64,000 nt of DNA from Saccharopolyspora spinosa NRRL 18395 (GCF_000194155.1 NZ_GL877878.1:3317557-3381556), one strand, 5' to 3'. Positions 1 through 18,730 are shown, counted from the first letter of the stretch. Notes: a model not told the origin generated them from the letters alone. Made by a program: numbers and translations.

Positions 1-1537
1 ACACCACGTCGAGCACCGCCGCGCGACGCGACGCGGCGTCGAGCACGACCAGCTGATCACGCAACGTCTCCGCACCCGGTCCGCCGGCATGCGCAACAGA
101 CCGCCGGAAGGCAGGCCGGACGAGCCCCGTGAAGACCGACGGGATTTCCGGCTGGCTCCGGAGCGCGCGGAAATCCAGTGGGGTCACGACCACGGCGGCA
201 TCGGCAAGGCCGGTGGCCGTGTCGAACAGCGCCAGGCCCTGCTCGGTGGACATCGGCGGCATCCCGGAACGCGCCATCCGACGAAGATCCGCTTCACCAA
301 GATGCCCGGTCATCCCGCTGCGCTGATCCCACATCCCCCACGCGAGCGACTGACCCGGCAACCCGAGACTCTGACGATACTCGGCCAGCGCATCCAAAAA
401 CGTGTTCGCCGCCGCGTAATTACCCTGCCCAGCACCACCGAACACCCCCGCAACCGAGGAAAACATCACAAACGCGGAAAGATCGCAATCGCGGGTCAGC
501 TCATGCAGATTCCAGGCCGCATCCACCTTTGGCCGTAACACGACATCCAGGCGTTCCGGAGTCAACGACTCGATCACACCATCATCCAGCACCCCAGCGG
601 CATGAACTACCGCCGTCAACGGATGCTCCACCGGAACCGACCCGAGCACCCCAGCCAACGCGTCAAGATCGGCGACATCACACGCGACAACACCAACCTC
701 CGCGCCATACGCGGCCAACTCCGCGACCAACTCGGCCCCGCCACCACGGCGACTGACCAACAACAAACGCCGCACCCCATGCTCAACGACCAGATGACGA
801 GCCAGCAGCGCACCCAAACCACCCGTGCCACCGGTAATCAACACCGTGCCACGCCCACCGGCATCCAACCGCCACGGAACACCCACCGCAGGCACCAGCC
901 CGTCACCAGCCGGGACCCGCGCCAACCGGGCCGCGAGCACCTCACCACCACGAACCCCGGCCTGCGGCTCACCGGAGCCCACGGCCACCGCGATCGCCCC
1001 GGCAGAAACGGTATCCCCATCGACATCGACAAGCCCGAACCTGCCCGGATGCTCCACCTGCGCCGAACGCACCAACCCCCACACCCCGGAAGCAGCAAGA
1101 TCCGACACACCACGAACAGCACCAGCAGTCACAAACACCGCTCGCACCCCAGCGAACCGGGAGTCGGACAACCAGATGTGGATCAGGTCCAGGACTTGGG
1201 TGGTCAGCTCACGGACCGCCTCCGGCACGGTCGAGCCCGCAGTGGCGACGAGCGGGATGACCACCGTTTCGGGCACCGCGACCAGGTCCGCCAGGGTGCG
1301 CACGGACTCCGCTCCCGGCAACGCCAGATCGCCTAGTACGGCTACGGAGCCCGCCGGGGCCACCGCGGCGGCAAGCGCCGGCGTCCACTCGAGACGGAAC
1401 AGCGACTCTTGCGCCCCCCAAACCCGTCGTGCCGCTCCGTCGGCCGGGCGCAGGGTTAGTGCGTCGATGGATGCCACTGGTGCCCCGGCGGGATCGGCCA
1501 GCGTGAGTGAGATGGTGTCCGTGCCGGTCCGTCGCAG
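1..1537 (-). CDS. Type I PKS, partial: end of DH, structural KR, ketoreductase, linker to ACP
   Basis: This stretch reads open on the minus strand into the left window edge, so the 3' end is missing. It begins inside a dehydratase C-terminal region (LRRTGTDT just below 1537). It then runs through the structural half of a KR ([10 protein letters not shown], about 1170-1120) and a catalytic KR with the NADPH motif TGGTGGLG (about 830-800). The KR has an LDD motif (HAAGVLDDG), which in this family predicts a B-type (D-hydroxy) product, plus SSVAG and GQGNYAAAN around the catalytic Ser and Tyr. The last residues, [14 protein letters not shown], are the usual run-in to an acyl carrier protein lying outside the window. 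The upstream joint at about 1541 is out of frame with the preceding DH/KR piece and coincides with the end of a 60-bp perfect repeat, so this may belong to a later module than the piece before it. Confidence 0.85.
   Translation of the reverse strand, partial: MRRTGTDTISLTLADPAGAPVASIDALTLRPADGAARRVWGAQESLFRLEWTPALAAAVAPAGSVAVLGDLALPGAESVRTLADLVAVPETVVIPLVATAGSTVPEAVRELTTQVLDLIHIWLSDSRFAGVRAVFVTAGAVRGVSDLAASGVWGLVRSAQVEHPGRFGLVDVDGDTVSAGAIAVAVGSGEPQAGVRGGEVLAARLARVPAGDGLVPAVGVPWRLDAGGRGTVLITGGTGGLGALLARHLVVEHGVRRLLLVSRRGGGAELVAELAAYGAEVGVVACDVADLDALAGVLGSVPVEHPLTAVVHAAGVLDDGVIESLTPERLDVVLRPKVDAAWNLHELTRDCDLSAFVMFSSVAGVFGGAGQGNYAAANTFLDALAEYRQSLGLPGQSLAWGMWDQRSGMTGHLGEADLRRMARSGMPPMSTEQGLALFDTATGLADAAVVVTPLDFRALRSQPEIPSVFTGLVRPAFRRSVAHAGGPGAETLRDQLVVLDAASRRAAVLDVV
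1116..1175. repeat. 60-bp perfect direct repeat, copy 1 (structural KR half)
   Basis: Identical to 1541-1600 at an offset of 425 bases. On the minus strand it encodes [19 protein letters not shown]. In this copy the coding frame continues normally into the catalytic KR. Confidence 0.9.
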
Positions 1538-2667
1538 TCGACAGCACCAGCAGTCACAAACACCGCTCGCACCCCAGCGAACCGGGAGTCGGACAACCAG
1601 TCCTGGACGACGCCGAGGACGTCGGCGGTCAACGCGCGCACCGCATCGGGCACCGCCACCGCACCTGTTGCGACCGGGAAGAGAACGGCCTCCGGCGTCG
1701 GCATGCCGCTTTCGATCGCGACACCCAGTTCTTTGAGATCGGCGAAGGAATCGAACCCTGCCAACTCACCGCCCACCACGAGCACCGACGCCGCAGGCTC
1801 GGCGCTCACCGGCACCCAGTCCACATGGAACAGTCCATCGGTCCCAGCCGACGAGAGCGCACCGACATCGACAGGACGGGTTGTCAACGAGTCCACCGAA
1901 CCCACCGGATGGCCGGTCCGGTCGAACAGCCGCAGGGACACGGTGTCCACTTCGGTCCGTCGCAGTCGCACCCGCAGGTGCGTAGCACCCGTGGCGTGCA
2001 GGGCGACCTCGCGCCAGGAGAAGGGGAGACGGCCGCTCTCGTCTCCGTTGATCCACGCCGGGTGCAGGGCTGCGTCGAGGAGTGCTGGGTGCAGGGTGAA
2101 TCCGTGTGGGTCGATGGTGTCGGGTAGGGCGGTTTCGGCGGCGATCTCGTCACCGCAGTGCCATGCGGCCCTCAGTCCCTGGAAGGCGGGACCGTAACCG
2201 AAGTCCGCGTCGGCCAGCCGCTGGTAGAAACCGTCCAGGTCGATCGGTTCAGGGCCAAACACCCGGCTCGGGCTGGGGCAGTGTCGTGGGTGTGCCGGTG
2301 CGGAGCACACCGGTCGCGTGACAGACCCAGACCGTCTCGGTCTCGTCATCCGCGCGAGAGTAAACACCGAACACACGCCGCCCGGACTCATCCGGGCTTT
2401 CCACCGCGACCTGGATCCGCACCCCGCCCGTGCCGGGAAACACCAAAGGTTTCTCCAGGGTGAGCTCCTCAAGATGGTCACACCCCGTCTGATCCCCCGC
2501 CCGGACCGCGAGCTCGACATAACCGGTCCCGGGAAACAACACCGCCCCGGCCACGGCGTGATCGGCCAGCCAGGGATGAGTCCGCAGCGAAAGACGACCA
2601 GTGAACACATACCCGTCCGTGCCAGGAAGCTCGACCCCCGCACCGAGCAGAGGATGATCCACCACAC
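1456..2667 (-). CDS. Type I PKS fragment: C-terminal DH3 and structural KR, frame-broken at both ends
   Basis: PKS homology in this frame runs only from about 2272 to 1541; residues outside are out-of-frame read-through. It carries the second half of a dehydratase (DGFYQRL, GPAFQGL, and [10 protein letters not shown] with the second catalytic Asp). The structural KR half follows, ending [16 protein letters not shown]. At about 2270 the previous frame stops just after GVWP, where a neighbouring module reads [10 protein letters not shown]. About 11 bases appear lost there, shifting the frame. At about 1541 the sequence jumps back into another DH end. As it stands the piece cannot be translated as part of one polypeptide. 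It could be a genuine pseudogene or a product of repeat collapse in assembly. Confidence 0.75.
   Translation of the reverse strand: MWWIILCSVRGSSFLARTGMCSLVVFRCGLIPGWPITPWPGRCCFPGPVMSSSRSGRGIRRGVTILRSSPWRNLWCFPARAGCGSRSRWKARMSPGGVCSVFTLARMTRPRRSGSVTRPVCSAPAHPRHCPSPSRVFGPEPIDLDGFYQRLADADFGYGPAFQGLRAAWHCGDEIAAETALPDTIDPHGFTLHPALLDAALHPAWINGDESGRLPFSWREVALHATGATHLRVRLRRTEVDTVSLRLFDRTGHPVGSVDSLTTRPVDVGALSSAGTDGLFHVDWVPVSAEPAASVLVVGGELAGFDSFADLKELGVAIESGMPTPEAVLFPVATGAVAVPDAVRALTADVLGVVQDWLSDSRFAGVRAVFVTAGAVDCDGPARTPSHSRWPIPPGHQWHPSTH
1541..1600. repeat. 60-bp perfect direct repeat, copy 2, ending at a module joint
   Basis: Identical to 1116-1175. Directly beyond its left end (1540 and below) the sequence switches from the structural KR half of one module to the DH end of another, with a change of frame. 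A KR, an ACP and a following KS-AT-DH unit would be expected between these two points. Confidence 0.9.
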
Positions 2668-4570
2668 CCAACCCGGCCGCGGTCACATCACCAGCACCAG
2701 CACCGGCCACGGCTTCGGGCCAGTACCGGTCACGCTGGAACGGATACGTCGGCAGACCCACCCGGCACGCACCAGGAAACACCGGCACCCAATCCACAGA
2801 CACACCACGAACATGCAACTCCGCGACCGACCGCAGGAACCGGTCCAGGCCACCCTGATCACGACGCAGCGACCCGACCACCAACGTCCGCTCCCCGACG
2901 GTATCGGTGATCGCGGGAGTCAGCACCGGGTGAGGACTGACCTCCACGAACACACCGAACCCCTCACCCAGCAAGGTCTCGGTGGCCTGCTGGAACCGGA
3001 CGGTCTCACGCAGATTCCGGTACCAATACGCGGCATCCATGCCAGCGGTATCCAGCACCTCACCGGTAACGGTCGAATACAACGGAACCCGCGCAGCCAC
3101 CGCGGACACCCCCGCGAGATCCCGCAGAACCCGCTCACGAATCGAGTCGACCTGACCGGAATGCGACCCATAATCCACCGGCACCCGACGCACCCGCACC
3201 CCCGCCGCCCCCAACTCCTCGGCCAACCCCTCCAACGCCGGCACCTCACCGGAGACCACCACCGACGACGCACTGTTGACCGCCGCCACCGACACCCCAT
3301 ACCGCCGCGCATACCCGGCGACCTCAGCCACCGGCAACGACACCGCCACCATGCCACCACCCCCCGCCAACGCCCGCAGGGCACGACTGCGCAACGCGAC
3401 CACCCGGGCCCCGTCCCGCAACGACAACGCCCCGGCCACACACGCCGCGGCGATCTCACCCTGGGAATGCCCGACCACCGCGTCCGGAACCACACCAAAA
3501 GACCGCCACAACGCCGCCAACGACACCATCACCGCCCACAACACCGGCTGCAACACATCAACCCGGGCCAGCGCCACCTCATCATCGAGCACGTCGAACA
3601 ACCACCAGTCGGTGAACTCCGACAACACCGCCGCACACTCCGCCATCGAGTCCGCGAACACCCGGGACGAACCCAGCAACCCACCAGCCATCCCCACCCA
3701 CTGCGACCCCTGCCCCGGGAACACGAAAACCACCTTGCCCGCCATCCCCGCCACACCCACCACCAACTCCGGGCCATCCCCACCCCCGGCCAACGCCTCC
3801 AACCCCGCCACCAAAGCCCGCCGGTCACCGACCACCACCGCACGATGCTCGAACACCGCCCGCGTCGTAGCCAACGAAAAACCCACATCCAACAGATCAT
3901 GCCCATCCACAAACGACACCAACCGCCCCGCCTGCTCCCACACCGCCCGCGGCGACCTACCCGACAAAACCCACGGCACCACAGTGGACACCGCCTCAAC
4001 CGCCTCAACCGCTTCCACATCGGCTACATCGGCCGGCTCGGTCACATCCGCTGGTTCGGTCACATCCGCTGGTTCGGCTGCGGGCGGGACCTCGATGATC
4101 ACGTGGGCGTTGGTGCCACTGATCCCGAACGAGGACACCCCGGCCCGGCGCGGACGCCCCGCCTGCGGCCAGGACACCGACTCGGTCACCAACTCCACCG
4201 CGCCACCAGCCCAGTCCACATGCGAAGACGGCTGATCCACATGCAACGTCCGGGGCACCACCCCATGCCGCATCGCCATGACCATCTTGATGATCCCCGC
4301 CACCCCCGCCGCCGCCTGGGTATGCCCGATATTCGACTTCACCGAACCCAGCAACAACGGCACATCCCGCTCCTGCCCATACGTGGCCAGCAACGCCTGC
4401 GCCTCGATCGGATCACCCAACCTCGTACCCGTGCCGTGCGCGTCCACCACATCGACATCCGAAGTGGACAAGCCTGACGCCGCCAGCGCCTGCCGGATCA
4501 CCCGCTGCTGCGACGGACCATTCGGCGCGGTCAACCCATAAGATGCAACGCCACCAACGACGACGAACAC
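2249..4570 (-). CDS. Type I PKS: 3' half of KS3, methylmalonyl-type AT3, N-terminal half of DH3
   Basis: Domains in order: a KS remnant from GLTAPNG with both catalytic histidines (DAHGTGT, H45; GHTQAAAG, H83); a linker with EPADVT tandem repeats; a complete acyltransferase at about 278-600 with GHSQGE (S369) and YGSHS (467-471); and a DH starting at about 635 with the HxxxGxxxxP motif at H671. GHSQGE with a Y-x-S-H-S motif is the usual signature of methylmalonyl-CoA selection, so a methyl branch is predicted. The start at 4570 is only the first in-frame start; KS homology begins at about residue 9. Upstream the KS frame is lost: about 92 residues between the active-site Cys segment and GLTAPNG are missing. 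Confidence 0.85.
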   Translation of the reverse strand: MFVVVGGVASYGLTAPNGPSQQRVIRQALAASGLSTSDVDVVDAHGTGTRLGDPIEAQALLATYGQERDVPLLLGSVKSNIGHTQAAAGVAGIIKMVMAMRHGVVPRTLHVDQPSSHVDWAGGAVELVTESVSWPQAGRPRRAGVSSFGISGTNAHVIIEVPPAAEPADVTEPADVTEPADVADVEAVEAVEAVSTVVPWVLSGRSPRAVWEQAGRLVSFVDGHDLLDVGFSLATTRAVFEHRAVVVGDRRALVAGLEALAGGGDGPELVVGVAGMAGKVVFVFPGQGSQWVGMAGGLLGSSRVFADSMAECAAVLSEFTDWWLFDVLDDEVALARVDVLQPVLWAVMVSLAALWRSFGVVPDAVVGHSQGEIAAACVAGALSLRDGARVVALRSRALRALAGGGGMVAVSLPVAEVAGYARRYGVSVAAVNSASSVVVSGEVPALEGLAEELGAAGVRVRRVPVDYGSHSGQVDSIRERVLRDLAGVSAVAARVPLYSTVTGEVLDTAGMDAAYWYRNLRETVRFQQATETLLGEGFGVFVEVSPHPVLTPAITDTVGERTLVVGSLRRDQGGLDRFLRSVAELHVRGVSVDWVPVFPGACRVGLPTYPFQRDRYWPEAVAGAGAGDVTAAGLGVVDHPLLGAGVELPGTDGYVFTGRLSLRTHPWLADHAVAGAVLFPGTGYVELAVRAGDQTGCDHLEELTLEKPLVFPGTGGVRIQVAVESPDESGRRVFGVYSRADDETETVWVCHATGVLRTGTPTTLPQPEPGVWP
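3387..3983. repeat. 597-bp perfect direct repeat, copy 1 (KS-AT linker and AT3)
   Basis: By eye this block is identical base for base to 8056-8652, with mismatches starting only outside it (3386/8055 and 3984/8653). It encodes the linker after the KS and the first half of the AT up to RALRALAG. Identity at silent sites over about 600 bp implies very recent duplication, gene conversion between modules, or an assembly copy. Confidence 0.9.
4092..4163. repeat. 72-bp perfect direct repeat, copy 1 (KS C-terminus)
   Basis: Identical to 8773-8844. It encodes the end of a KS ([19 protein letters not shown] region). In this copy the sequence continues normally into the body of KS3. Confidence 0.88.
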
Positions 4571-4836
4571 GCCGTATCCACCGTCACCGCCGGCCCCTCA
4601 AACCCAAACTGATAAGCCAACCGCCCCGACACCACACCACCCGCATTACCGATACCCAGATAACCCTCAACATCCGCAGGGAAACTCACCAACGACGAAG
4701 ACGAATAATCGTGATACATCGAACCGACGAACACACCACCCCGACTCCCCCGCAACGACGCCGGAACGATCCCCGCACGCTCGAACGCCTCCCACGACGT
4801 CTCCAGCAACAACCGCTGCTGCGGATCCGTCGCCAA
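4531..4836 (-). CDS. Type I PKS KS3 fragment carrying the active-site cysteine
   Basis: This short frame encodes the central KS segment from [10 protein letters not shown] to [14 protein letters not shown], including the catalytic Cys. It is separated from the KS N-terminus (the end of the adjoining frame, at FFGI) by an apparent loss of about 10 bases that removes the conserved SPRE. It is separated from the KS C-terminal half by loss of roughly 276 bases plus a frameshift. KS3 is therefore present in three disconnected pieces. If the sequence is correct, module 3 cannot elongate. Confidence 0.7.
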   Translation of the reverse strand: MATDPQQRLLLETSWEAFERAGIVPASLRGSRGGVFVGSMYHDYSSSSLVSFPADVEGYLGIGNAGGVVSGRLAYQFGFEGPAVTVDTACSSSLVALHLMG

Positions 4837-7800
4837 CGCCTAATCCCGAAAAACCCGGAATCGAAATCAGCCGCCTCATACAAAAACCCACCCTCACGCG
4901 TATACGAAGTCCCCACCTTCCCCGGATCAGGGTCATACAAACCCTCGACATCCCACCCACGATCAACCGGAAACCCCGAAATACCATCCCCACCCGAACA
5001 CACCAGATCCCACAAATCCTCCGGCGAACCAACACCACCCGGATAACGACACGCCATACCCACAATCACAACCGGATCATCCGACACCTGCGCGAGCGGG
5101 GCCGTGGCCACCACTCCCGAAGAGCCCCCACCCATCAACTCAGACAACAAAAACTCCGCCAGCAAAGGCACCGTCGGGTAATCGAACACCAGCGTCGCGG
5201 GCAGCCGCAGCCCGGTCTCGGCGGTCAGCCGGTTCCTAAGCTCGACCGCAGTCAGCGAGTCGAAGCCAAGGTCGGTGAGCGCATGGGTCACCGTGATCGG
5301 CTCGGCGGTGGCGTAACCGAGCACCCCAGCGACCTGAGTCCGCACCAGGTCGAGCAGCACGCCGTCCCGCTCGCCTTCAGGCAGCCGGGCCAACCGTGTC
5401 CTCAGGGTATCCGCGTTCCCCGCGCCCGTGGCCGCAGAGCGCCGGGAAGCCCCGCGCACCAGACCACGCAGGATCGGCGGGATCTCTCCCGCGCCGCGCA
5501 GGGCATGCGCATCGAATCGCATGGCCACGACCGTCGCGTCGGTGACCGTGTCGACGGCCCGGTCGAACAAGGCGAGCCCCTGTTCGTTCGACAGCGGCGG
5601 CATCCCGGAGCGCTCTATGCGCCGGAGGTCCAGCTCACCGAGGTGCGCGGTCATCGTGCCGCGCTGCTCCCACAGGCCCCACGCGATCGACAACGCGGGC
5701 AACCCGCGCGACCGCCGACGGGCGGCCAGCGCGTCGAGAGCCGCGTTCGCGGCGGCATAGTTGGCCTGGCCGGGGGTACCGAGCACCCCGGCGGCCGAAG
5801 AGAACAGGATGAACGCCGCGAGGTCATGGGTCTGTTCGTCCAGGTTCCGGGCGGCGTCGATCTTCGGCCGCATCACGGTGTCGAAGCGCTCGGGGTTCAG
5901 CGAGCCGAGGACACCGTCGTCGAGCACCCCGGCGGCGTGCACGACCGCCGTCAACGGGTGTTCGACGGGGACCGACGCCAAGACTCCGGCGAGTTCCCCG
6001 GGATCCGAAGCATCGCAGGCCACCACGCGGACGTCGGCTCCGTGCGCGGTCATGTCGGCCACCAACTCCGCCACGCCCTCGGCATCCGGGCCTCGGCGGC
6101 TGAGCAGCAGCAGGTTCCGCACACCGCGCTCCGCCACGAGATGCCGGGCCAGCAGCGCGCCCAGCCCGCCGGTGCCGCCGGTGATGAGCACTGTTCCGTT
6201 GGCGTCCCACGGCGAATCGCCGCTTTCCGAGGAGACCGAGACCGTCGCCAGTCTGGCGACTCCGACCTGGCCGTCCCGGATGACCAGCTCCGGCTCGCCG
6301 GAGGCCAAGGCGCTCGGCAGTGCGGCGGCCGATGCGGTTGTATCGTCGAGGTCGATCAGGGCGAACCGGCTTGGATGTTCCGTACAGGCCGTACGCACCA
6401 GCCCCTGCACGGCTGCCTGGCCGACGTCGAGCCCGGCTCCGCGAGTCACGAACACCAACCGTGACTCGGCGAACCGCTCATCCGCCAGCCACAGCTGGGT
6501 CTGTGCCAGGGCCAGCGTGGTGGTGGCACGCTCGGACGCACCGGAATCGACCCGGACGAGCACCGAGGCCGGGATCTCGCCGGTCAGGGCATCGATGCCG
6601 TCCGGTCCGAGCTCGGCCCAGTCTTCGGTGGCCGACAACGAGGTCAGCGGCACCCATTCCGTGCGGAACAACGGATCAGCATCGGTCCGAGCCAGGTCGT
6701 CCGGCGAGACCTGACGCAGTACCAAGGACTCGACCGAGGCGACGACCGCGCCCCTGGAATCGAAGAGCGACAAGGACACGCTGTCCGACGCCGTTGGGGT
6801 GAGTCGCACGCGAAGTTCCGTAGCGCCGGTGGCGTAGAACGATACGCCGTTCCACGAGAACGGCAGACGTCCGCCACCGACTGCGGGCACGCTCGCGTGC
6901 AGCGCCGCGTCCAGCAACGCAGGGTGCAAGCCGAAACCGGTCGGGTCCTCGGTCAGAGCGACTTCGGCGAAGACTTCGTCACCGCGTCGCCACAGCGCTC
7001 TGAGTCCTTGGAACACGGGGCCGTAAGTGAAGCCGCTATCGCAGAGTTCGGCGTAGAACCCGTTGAGGGACACTGGTTCGGCCCCGGCTGGGGGCCACAC
7101 CCCGATCTCGGGATCCGGCGCGGGCGTGCCGGGGCTCAGCACCCCGGTGGCATGCCGGACCCACGGCGCCTCAGGCGTGGCGCGAGAGTGGAAGGTCACC
7201 ACGCGCCTGCCGGTTTCGTCCGGTCCGCCGAGGGCGACCTGCACTTGCACACCGTCGTTCTCGGGCAGCACCAGCGACGCTTCGAGGGTCAGTTCGTCAA
7301 CGCGGTCACAGCCGGCCTTTTCTCCGGCCTGAATCGCAAGTTCCACGAAACCCGTACCGGGGAACAACGTCGAGCCCGCCACTGTGTGATCGGCGAGCCA
7401 GGGTTGTGCACGCAGTGACAGGAGACCGGTGAACAGGAGCCCATCCGATCCGGGCAGCTCCACCCCGGCGCCGATCAGCGGGTGTTCCGACGCGGCCAAG
7501 CCGAGCGCGACCGCGTTTTCCCGTGGTTCCGCCACGTCTGGCCAATACCGCTCACGCTGGAATGCGTACGTCGGCAGTCGCACCCGGCGTGCCCCGGCGA
7601 ACGCCGGAGTCCAGTCGACGGCCAGGCCGTGCACGAACAGTTCGGCCGCCGACCGCAGGAACCGCTCGAATCCGCCCTCACCGCGTCTCAGCGTCATAGC
7701 CACCAGCGCGCGGTCCCCGGCGGTTTCGGTGATCCCAGCCGTCAGTACCGGATGGGGACTCACCTCCACGAACACACCGAACTTCTGGGCGAGCAGCGTC

Positions 7801-8055
7801 TCGGTGGTCTGCTGGAACCGGACGGTCTCACGCAGATTGCGGTACCAGTAGCCGGCATCCATGCCAGTGGTGTCGAGCACGTCACCGGTGACGGTGGAAT
7901 ACAGCGGAATTCGCGCGTCGGCCGGAGTGATCCCCGCGAGGTCTCGCAGGATCTCGTCGCGAATCGACTCCACCTGAACCGAATGCGCCCCAGAGTCGGC
8001 CGGAGAGTGCACCGACGCCGTGCCATCCTGCCCGGCCAGTGCCCGCAGGGCACGG

Positions 8056-8652
8056 CTGCGCAACGCGACCACCCGGGCCCCGTCCCGCAACGACAACGCC
8101 CCGGCCACACACGCCGCGGCGATCTCACCCTGGGAATGCCCGACCACCGCGTCCGGAACCACACCAAAAGACCGCCACAACGCCGCCAACGACACCATCA
8201 CCGCCCACAACACCGGCTGCAACACATCAACCCGGGCCAGCGCCACCTCATCATCGAGCACGTCGAACAACCACCAGTCGGTGAACTCCGACAACACCGC
8301 CGCACACTCCGCCATCGAGTCCGCGAACACCCGGGACGAACCCAGCAACCCACCAGCCATCCCCACCCACTGCGACCCCTGCCCCGGGAACACGAAAACC
8401 ACCTTGCCCGCCATCCCCGCCACACCCACCACCAACTCCGGGCCATCCCCACCCCCGGCCAACGCCTCCAACCCCGCCACCAAAGCCCGCCGGTCACCGA
8501 CCACCACCGCACGATGCTCGAACACCGCCCGCGTCGTAGCCAACGAAAAACCCACATCCAACAGATCATGCCCATCCACAAACGACACCAACCGCCCCGC
8601 CTGCTCCCACACCGCCCGCGGCGACCTACCCGACAAAACCCACGGCACCACA
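8056..8652. repeat. 597-bp perfect direct repeat, copy 2 (KS-AT linker and AT2)
   Basis: Second copy of the block at 3387-3983, in the same orientation. Just beyond its left-hand end in the window the two ATs diverge abruptly: AT3 continues into a full small subdomain, whereas AT2 has the 51-residue loss. The edge of the repeat and the edge of the deletion are therefore next to each other. Confidence 0.9.
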
Positions 8653-8779
8653 ACAGACACCGCCTCAACCGCCTCAACCGCTTCTTCCGCTTCTTCGACT
8701 CTTTCGGCGTCGGCTGCTTCGATTGGTTCGGCCGGTTCGTTTGGTTCGTTTGGTTCGGTTGGGGGGGTGGTTTCGATGA

Positions 8780-16564
<7,785 letters not shown>

Positions 16565-16820
16565 ATGGCTCCCGCACTACGAACTCTGCGCATTGCCACA
16601 TCCAGTATGGAGTGTCCACACACGACGGAGCGACCCTAACATCGACACACCGGTCGCCTCCCGTGACAGCACGACCGAAGAATCTAAAGCTGCCCTTTTT
16701 AACTAGAGAATTCTGAACAAAAAGGCAAGATGTCACCCTGGTCACAATCCGGCCTTCCGCGCGCGGCATTGACGCGGTAAAGTCCCGGGTCGCCATCGAC
16801 ACGAGGCAGGGTGCCCTGGC

Positions 16821-18068
16821 GTGAACATCAAATTAATGGGCGCGGGCCGGACGTTGGCCGACCCAGCCGCCTACGCGAACGACGACCGAATACACAAAGC
16901 GCTGGCACTACTACGGCGCGAAGCTCCCGTGCACTGGGTCGAGGCGCCGGGCTACCGCCCGTTCTGGGCGATCACCCGGCACGCCGACGTGATGGAGATC
17001 GAGCGTCAGCCCGACCTGTTCCGCAACGCGCCCCGCCCGATTCTGGTCCCCGACGCGATGGAGAAGCGGACAGCCGCACAGGGCACGAACTTCCGCACGC
17101 TGGTGTCGATGGACGGTGCCGAGCACCGGCAGGTCCGGGCCATCGGCACCGACTGGTTCGGACCCGGCGCGCTGCGTCATTTGGAGACCCGCGTCACCGA
17201 GCTCGCCCGGCAGTACGTCGACCGGATGCTCGAATTCGACGGCGAATGCGACTTCGTCACCGACATCGCCGTGCACTACCCGCTGGACGTCATCCTCTCC
17301 CTGCTCGGCTTGCCCAGATCGGACTTCCCGAGGGTGCTCTCGCTGGCCAAGGAGCTGTTGGGGAACGCCGACCAGGAGATCAACGGCGGCCGAGGGGCGG
17401 AGGGCTTCGTCGCCGTCCAGCAGGAGCTGCTCACCTACTTCAACGAGCTCACGGCCGCCCGCCGGGCCACCCCCACCACCGACCTCGCCTCGGCCATCGC
17501 CAACGCCCGGCTCGACGGTGCATTGCTGTCCGAGTTCGACGCGGCCTCCTACTACATCCTGATCGCCACCGCGGGCCACGACACCACGAGCGCGTCGATC
17601 GCGGGCGGCCTGCAGGCCCTGATCGAGAACCCCCAGCAGCTGCGGCAACTCCAGGACGACCTCACCCTCCTGCCTACCGCGGTCGACGAAATGATCCGAT
17701 GGGTCACACCGATCAAGTGCTTCCTGCGCACGGCCACCGAGGACTACGTGCTGCGTGGGACCACCATCCGCAAGGGTGACTCCGTGCTGTTGTCCTACCC
17801 TTCAGCTAACCGCGACGAGGACCTGTTCGAAGAACCGTTCCGCTTCGACATCCGCCGCACGCCAAACCGGCACCTGGCCTTCGGCTTCGGTGTCCACTAC
17901 TGCCTCGGCGCGGCGCTGGCGAAGATGGAAGCCCGCGCGTTCTTTGCCGAGCTGCTCCCCCGGCTGGACAGCGTCCAGCTCGCCGGCAAGGCCGAACTGT
18001 TCGCCACCAACTTCATCGGTGGCCTCAAACACCTGCCCATCCGCTACAAGCTACGACCCAGCGTGTAG
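16821..18068 (+). CDS. Cytochrome P450
   Basis: This is a soluble bacterial P450 of 415 residues, a normal length. Visible motifs are the oxygen-activation helix AGHDTT (251-256), the ExxR pair E290/R293, and the heme loop FGFGVHYCLG with the thiolate ligand C361. The GTG start at 16821 has a purine-rich GAGGCAGG about 10 bases upstream. The gene is transcribed away from the PKS across a 256-bp shared promoter region, so it may be a tailoring oxidase for the polyketide; that is inference from position only. The CYP family cannot be assigned by eye. A nearby ferredoxin or reductase gene is not seen. Confidence 0.93.
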   Translation: MNIKLMGAGRTLADPAAYANDDRIHKALALLRREAPVHWVEAPGYRPFWAITRHADVMEIERQPDLFRNAPRPILVPDAMEKRTAAQGTNFRTLVSMDGAEHRQVRAIGTDWFGPGALRHLETRVTELARQYVDRMLEFDGECDFVTDIAVHYPLDVILSLLGLPRSDFPRVLSLAKELLGNADQEINGGRGAEGFVAVQQELLTYFNELTAARRATPTTDLASAIANARLDGALLSEFDAASYYILIATAGHDTTSASIAGGLQALIENPQQLRQLQDDLTLLPTAVDEMIRWVTPIKCFLRTATEDYVLRGTTIRKGDSVLLSYPSANRDEDLFEEPFRFDIRRTPNRHLAFGFGVHYCLGAALAKMEARAFFAELLPRLDSVQLAGKAELFATNFIGGLKHLPIRYKLRPSV

Positions 18069-18120
18069 CGAACCGCTGGCAACCCGGATTCGTTCGGTCC
18101 TCGCCTGTTCATCAGTGCCC

Positions 18121-18530
18121 GTCACGATTGTCGGGGTCGGCATTGCCGCGAATCGGAATCGCCGGGCACTCGAATCTCACAGGCCGCGAGCGCTCCCCTC
18201 GTCCGCGACGCACTGGAGGCCGAGCTGTCCGCGTACCGCGAAGGACTCACCGGGGGGGGTTGCCTAGCTCGCGGTGCCGATCGGGCTTTCGTCCGAGCGA
18301 TACCCGATGTGGGCGACTCGCTCGAAGTCGTACTTCCCGCCACCTACTACCGCGAGCGCAAGGTAAAGCCGGCGAACGCCGCCGGTTCGACAAACTGATC
18401 GGCAAGGCTTCGAAGATTCACCCGATGCCCTTCAAGGAATCCACGACGTCGTGCAGGCAGCACGCGAACGCAGAGTCCCAATCACGTCGTATGGCCGGTT
18501 GACGCGGAACGCGACTAAGCAACGAAGACA
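18121..18530 (+). pseudogene. Remnant of a SLOG-type (DprA/LOG-like) hypothetical protein
   Basis: Pieces in all three forward frames line up in order with a small conserved actinomycete protein. They are a start resembling RIGIAGHSNLTG, then VRDALEAELSAYREGL, CLARGADRAFVRA, LEVVLPATYYRERKVKP, FDKLIGKASKIHPMPFKES, and AARERRVPIT. These match the Rossmann-like nucleotide-binding fold I associate with SLOG/LOG proteins. At least three frameshifts separate the pieces, so the gene is dead. The identification is from memory of the family. Confidence 0.6.
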
Positions 18531-18550
18531 GAGCACTCGGCGAAGACCTC

Positions 18551-18730
18551 GTGCAGTGCGGCATGGACAACCGCCAAGCCCGCAACACCGCGTTGATCCA
18601 CGCTGTCACCGACCTGCCGCCGGTCGGCGTCGCCGACTTGTTCAGCGTGCACCTCACGCCGTCAATCGTTGAGCGGCGCTGGCGAGCACCAGCCGCGCGC
18701 CGATGGGAAATGTCCAACCCAACCACCGGA
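18551..18730 (+). pseudogene. Short remnant resembling the C-terminus of an actinomycete integrase
   Basis: The frame reads RNTALIHAVTDLPPVGVADLF followed by a degenerate tail. It resembles the conserved segment (RNAALIxLAAELPPAVLADLLGLH) found near the C-terminus of many actinomycete tyrosine recombinases and site-specific integrases. No recombinase catalytic residues are present. It lies directly after the SLOG remnant, suggesting an old mobile-element scar between the PKS/P450 block and the urease operon. Confidence 0.45.

Noticed and set aside
2318-4477. Long forward-strand open frames opposite the PKS
   Set aside because: They are His/Arg/Pro-rich mirror frames of GC-rich PKS genes on the minus strand, with no family resemblance.
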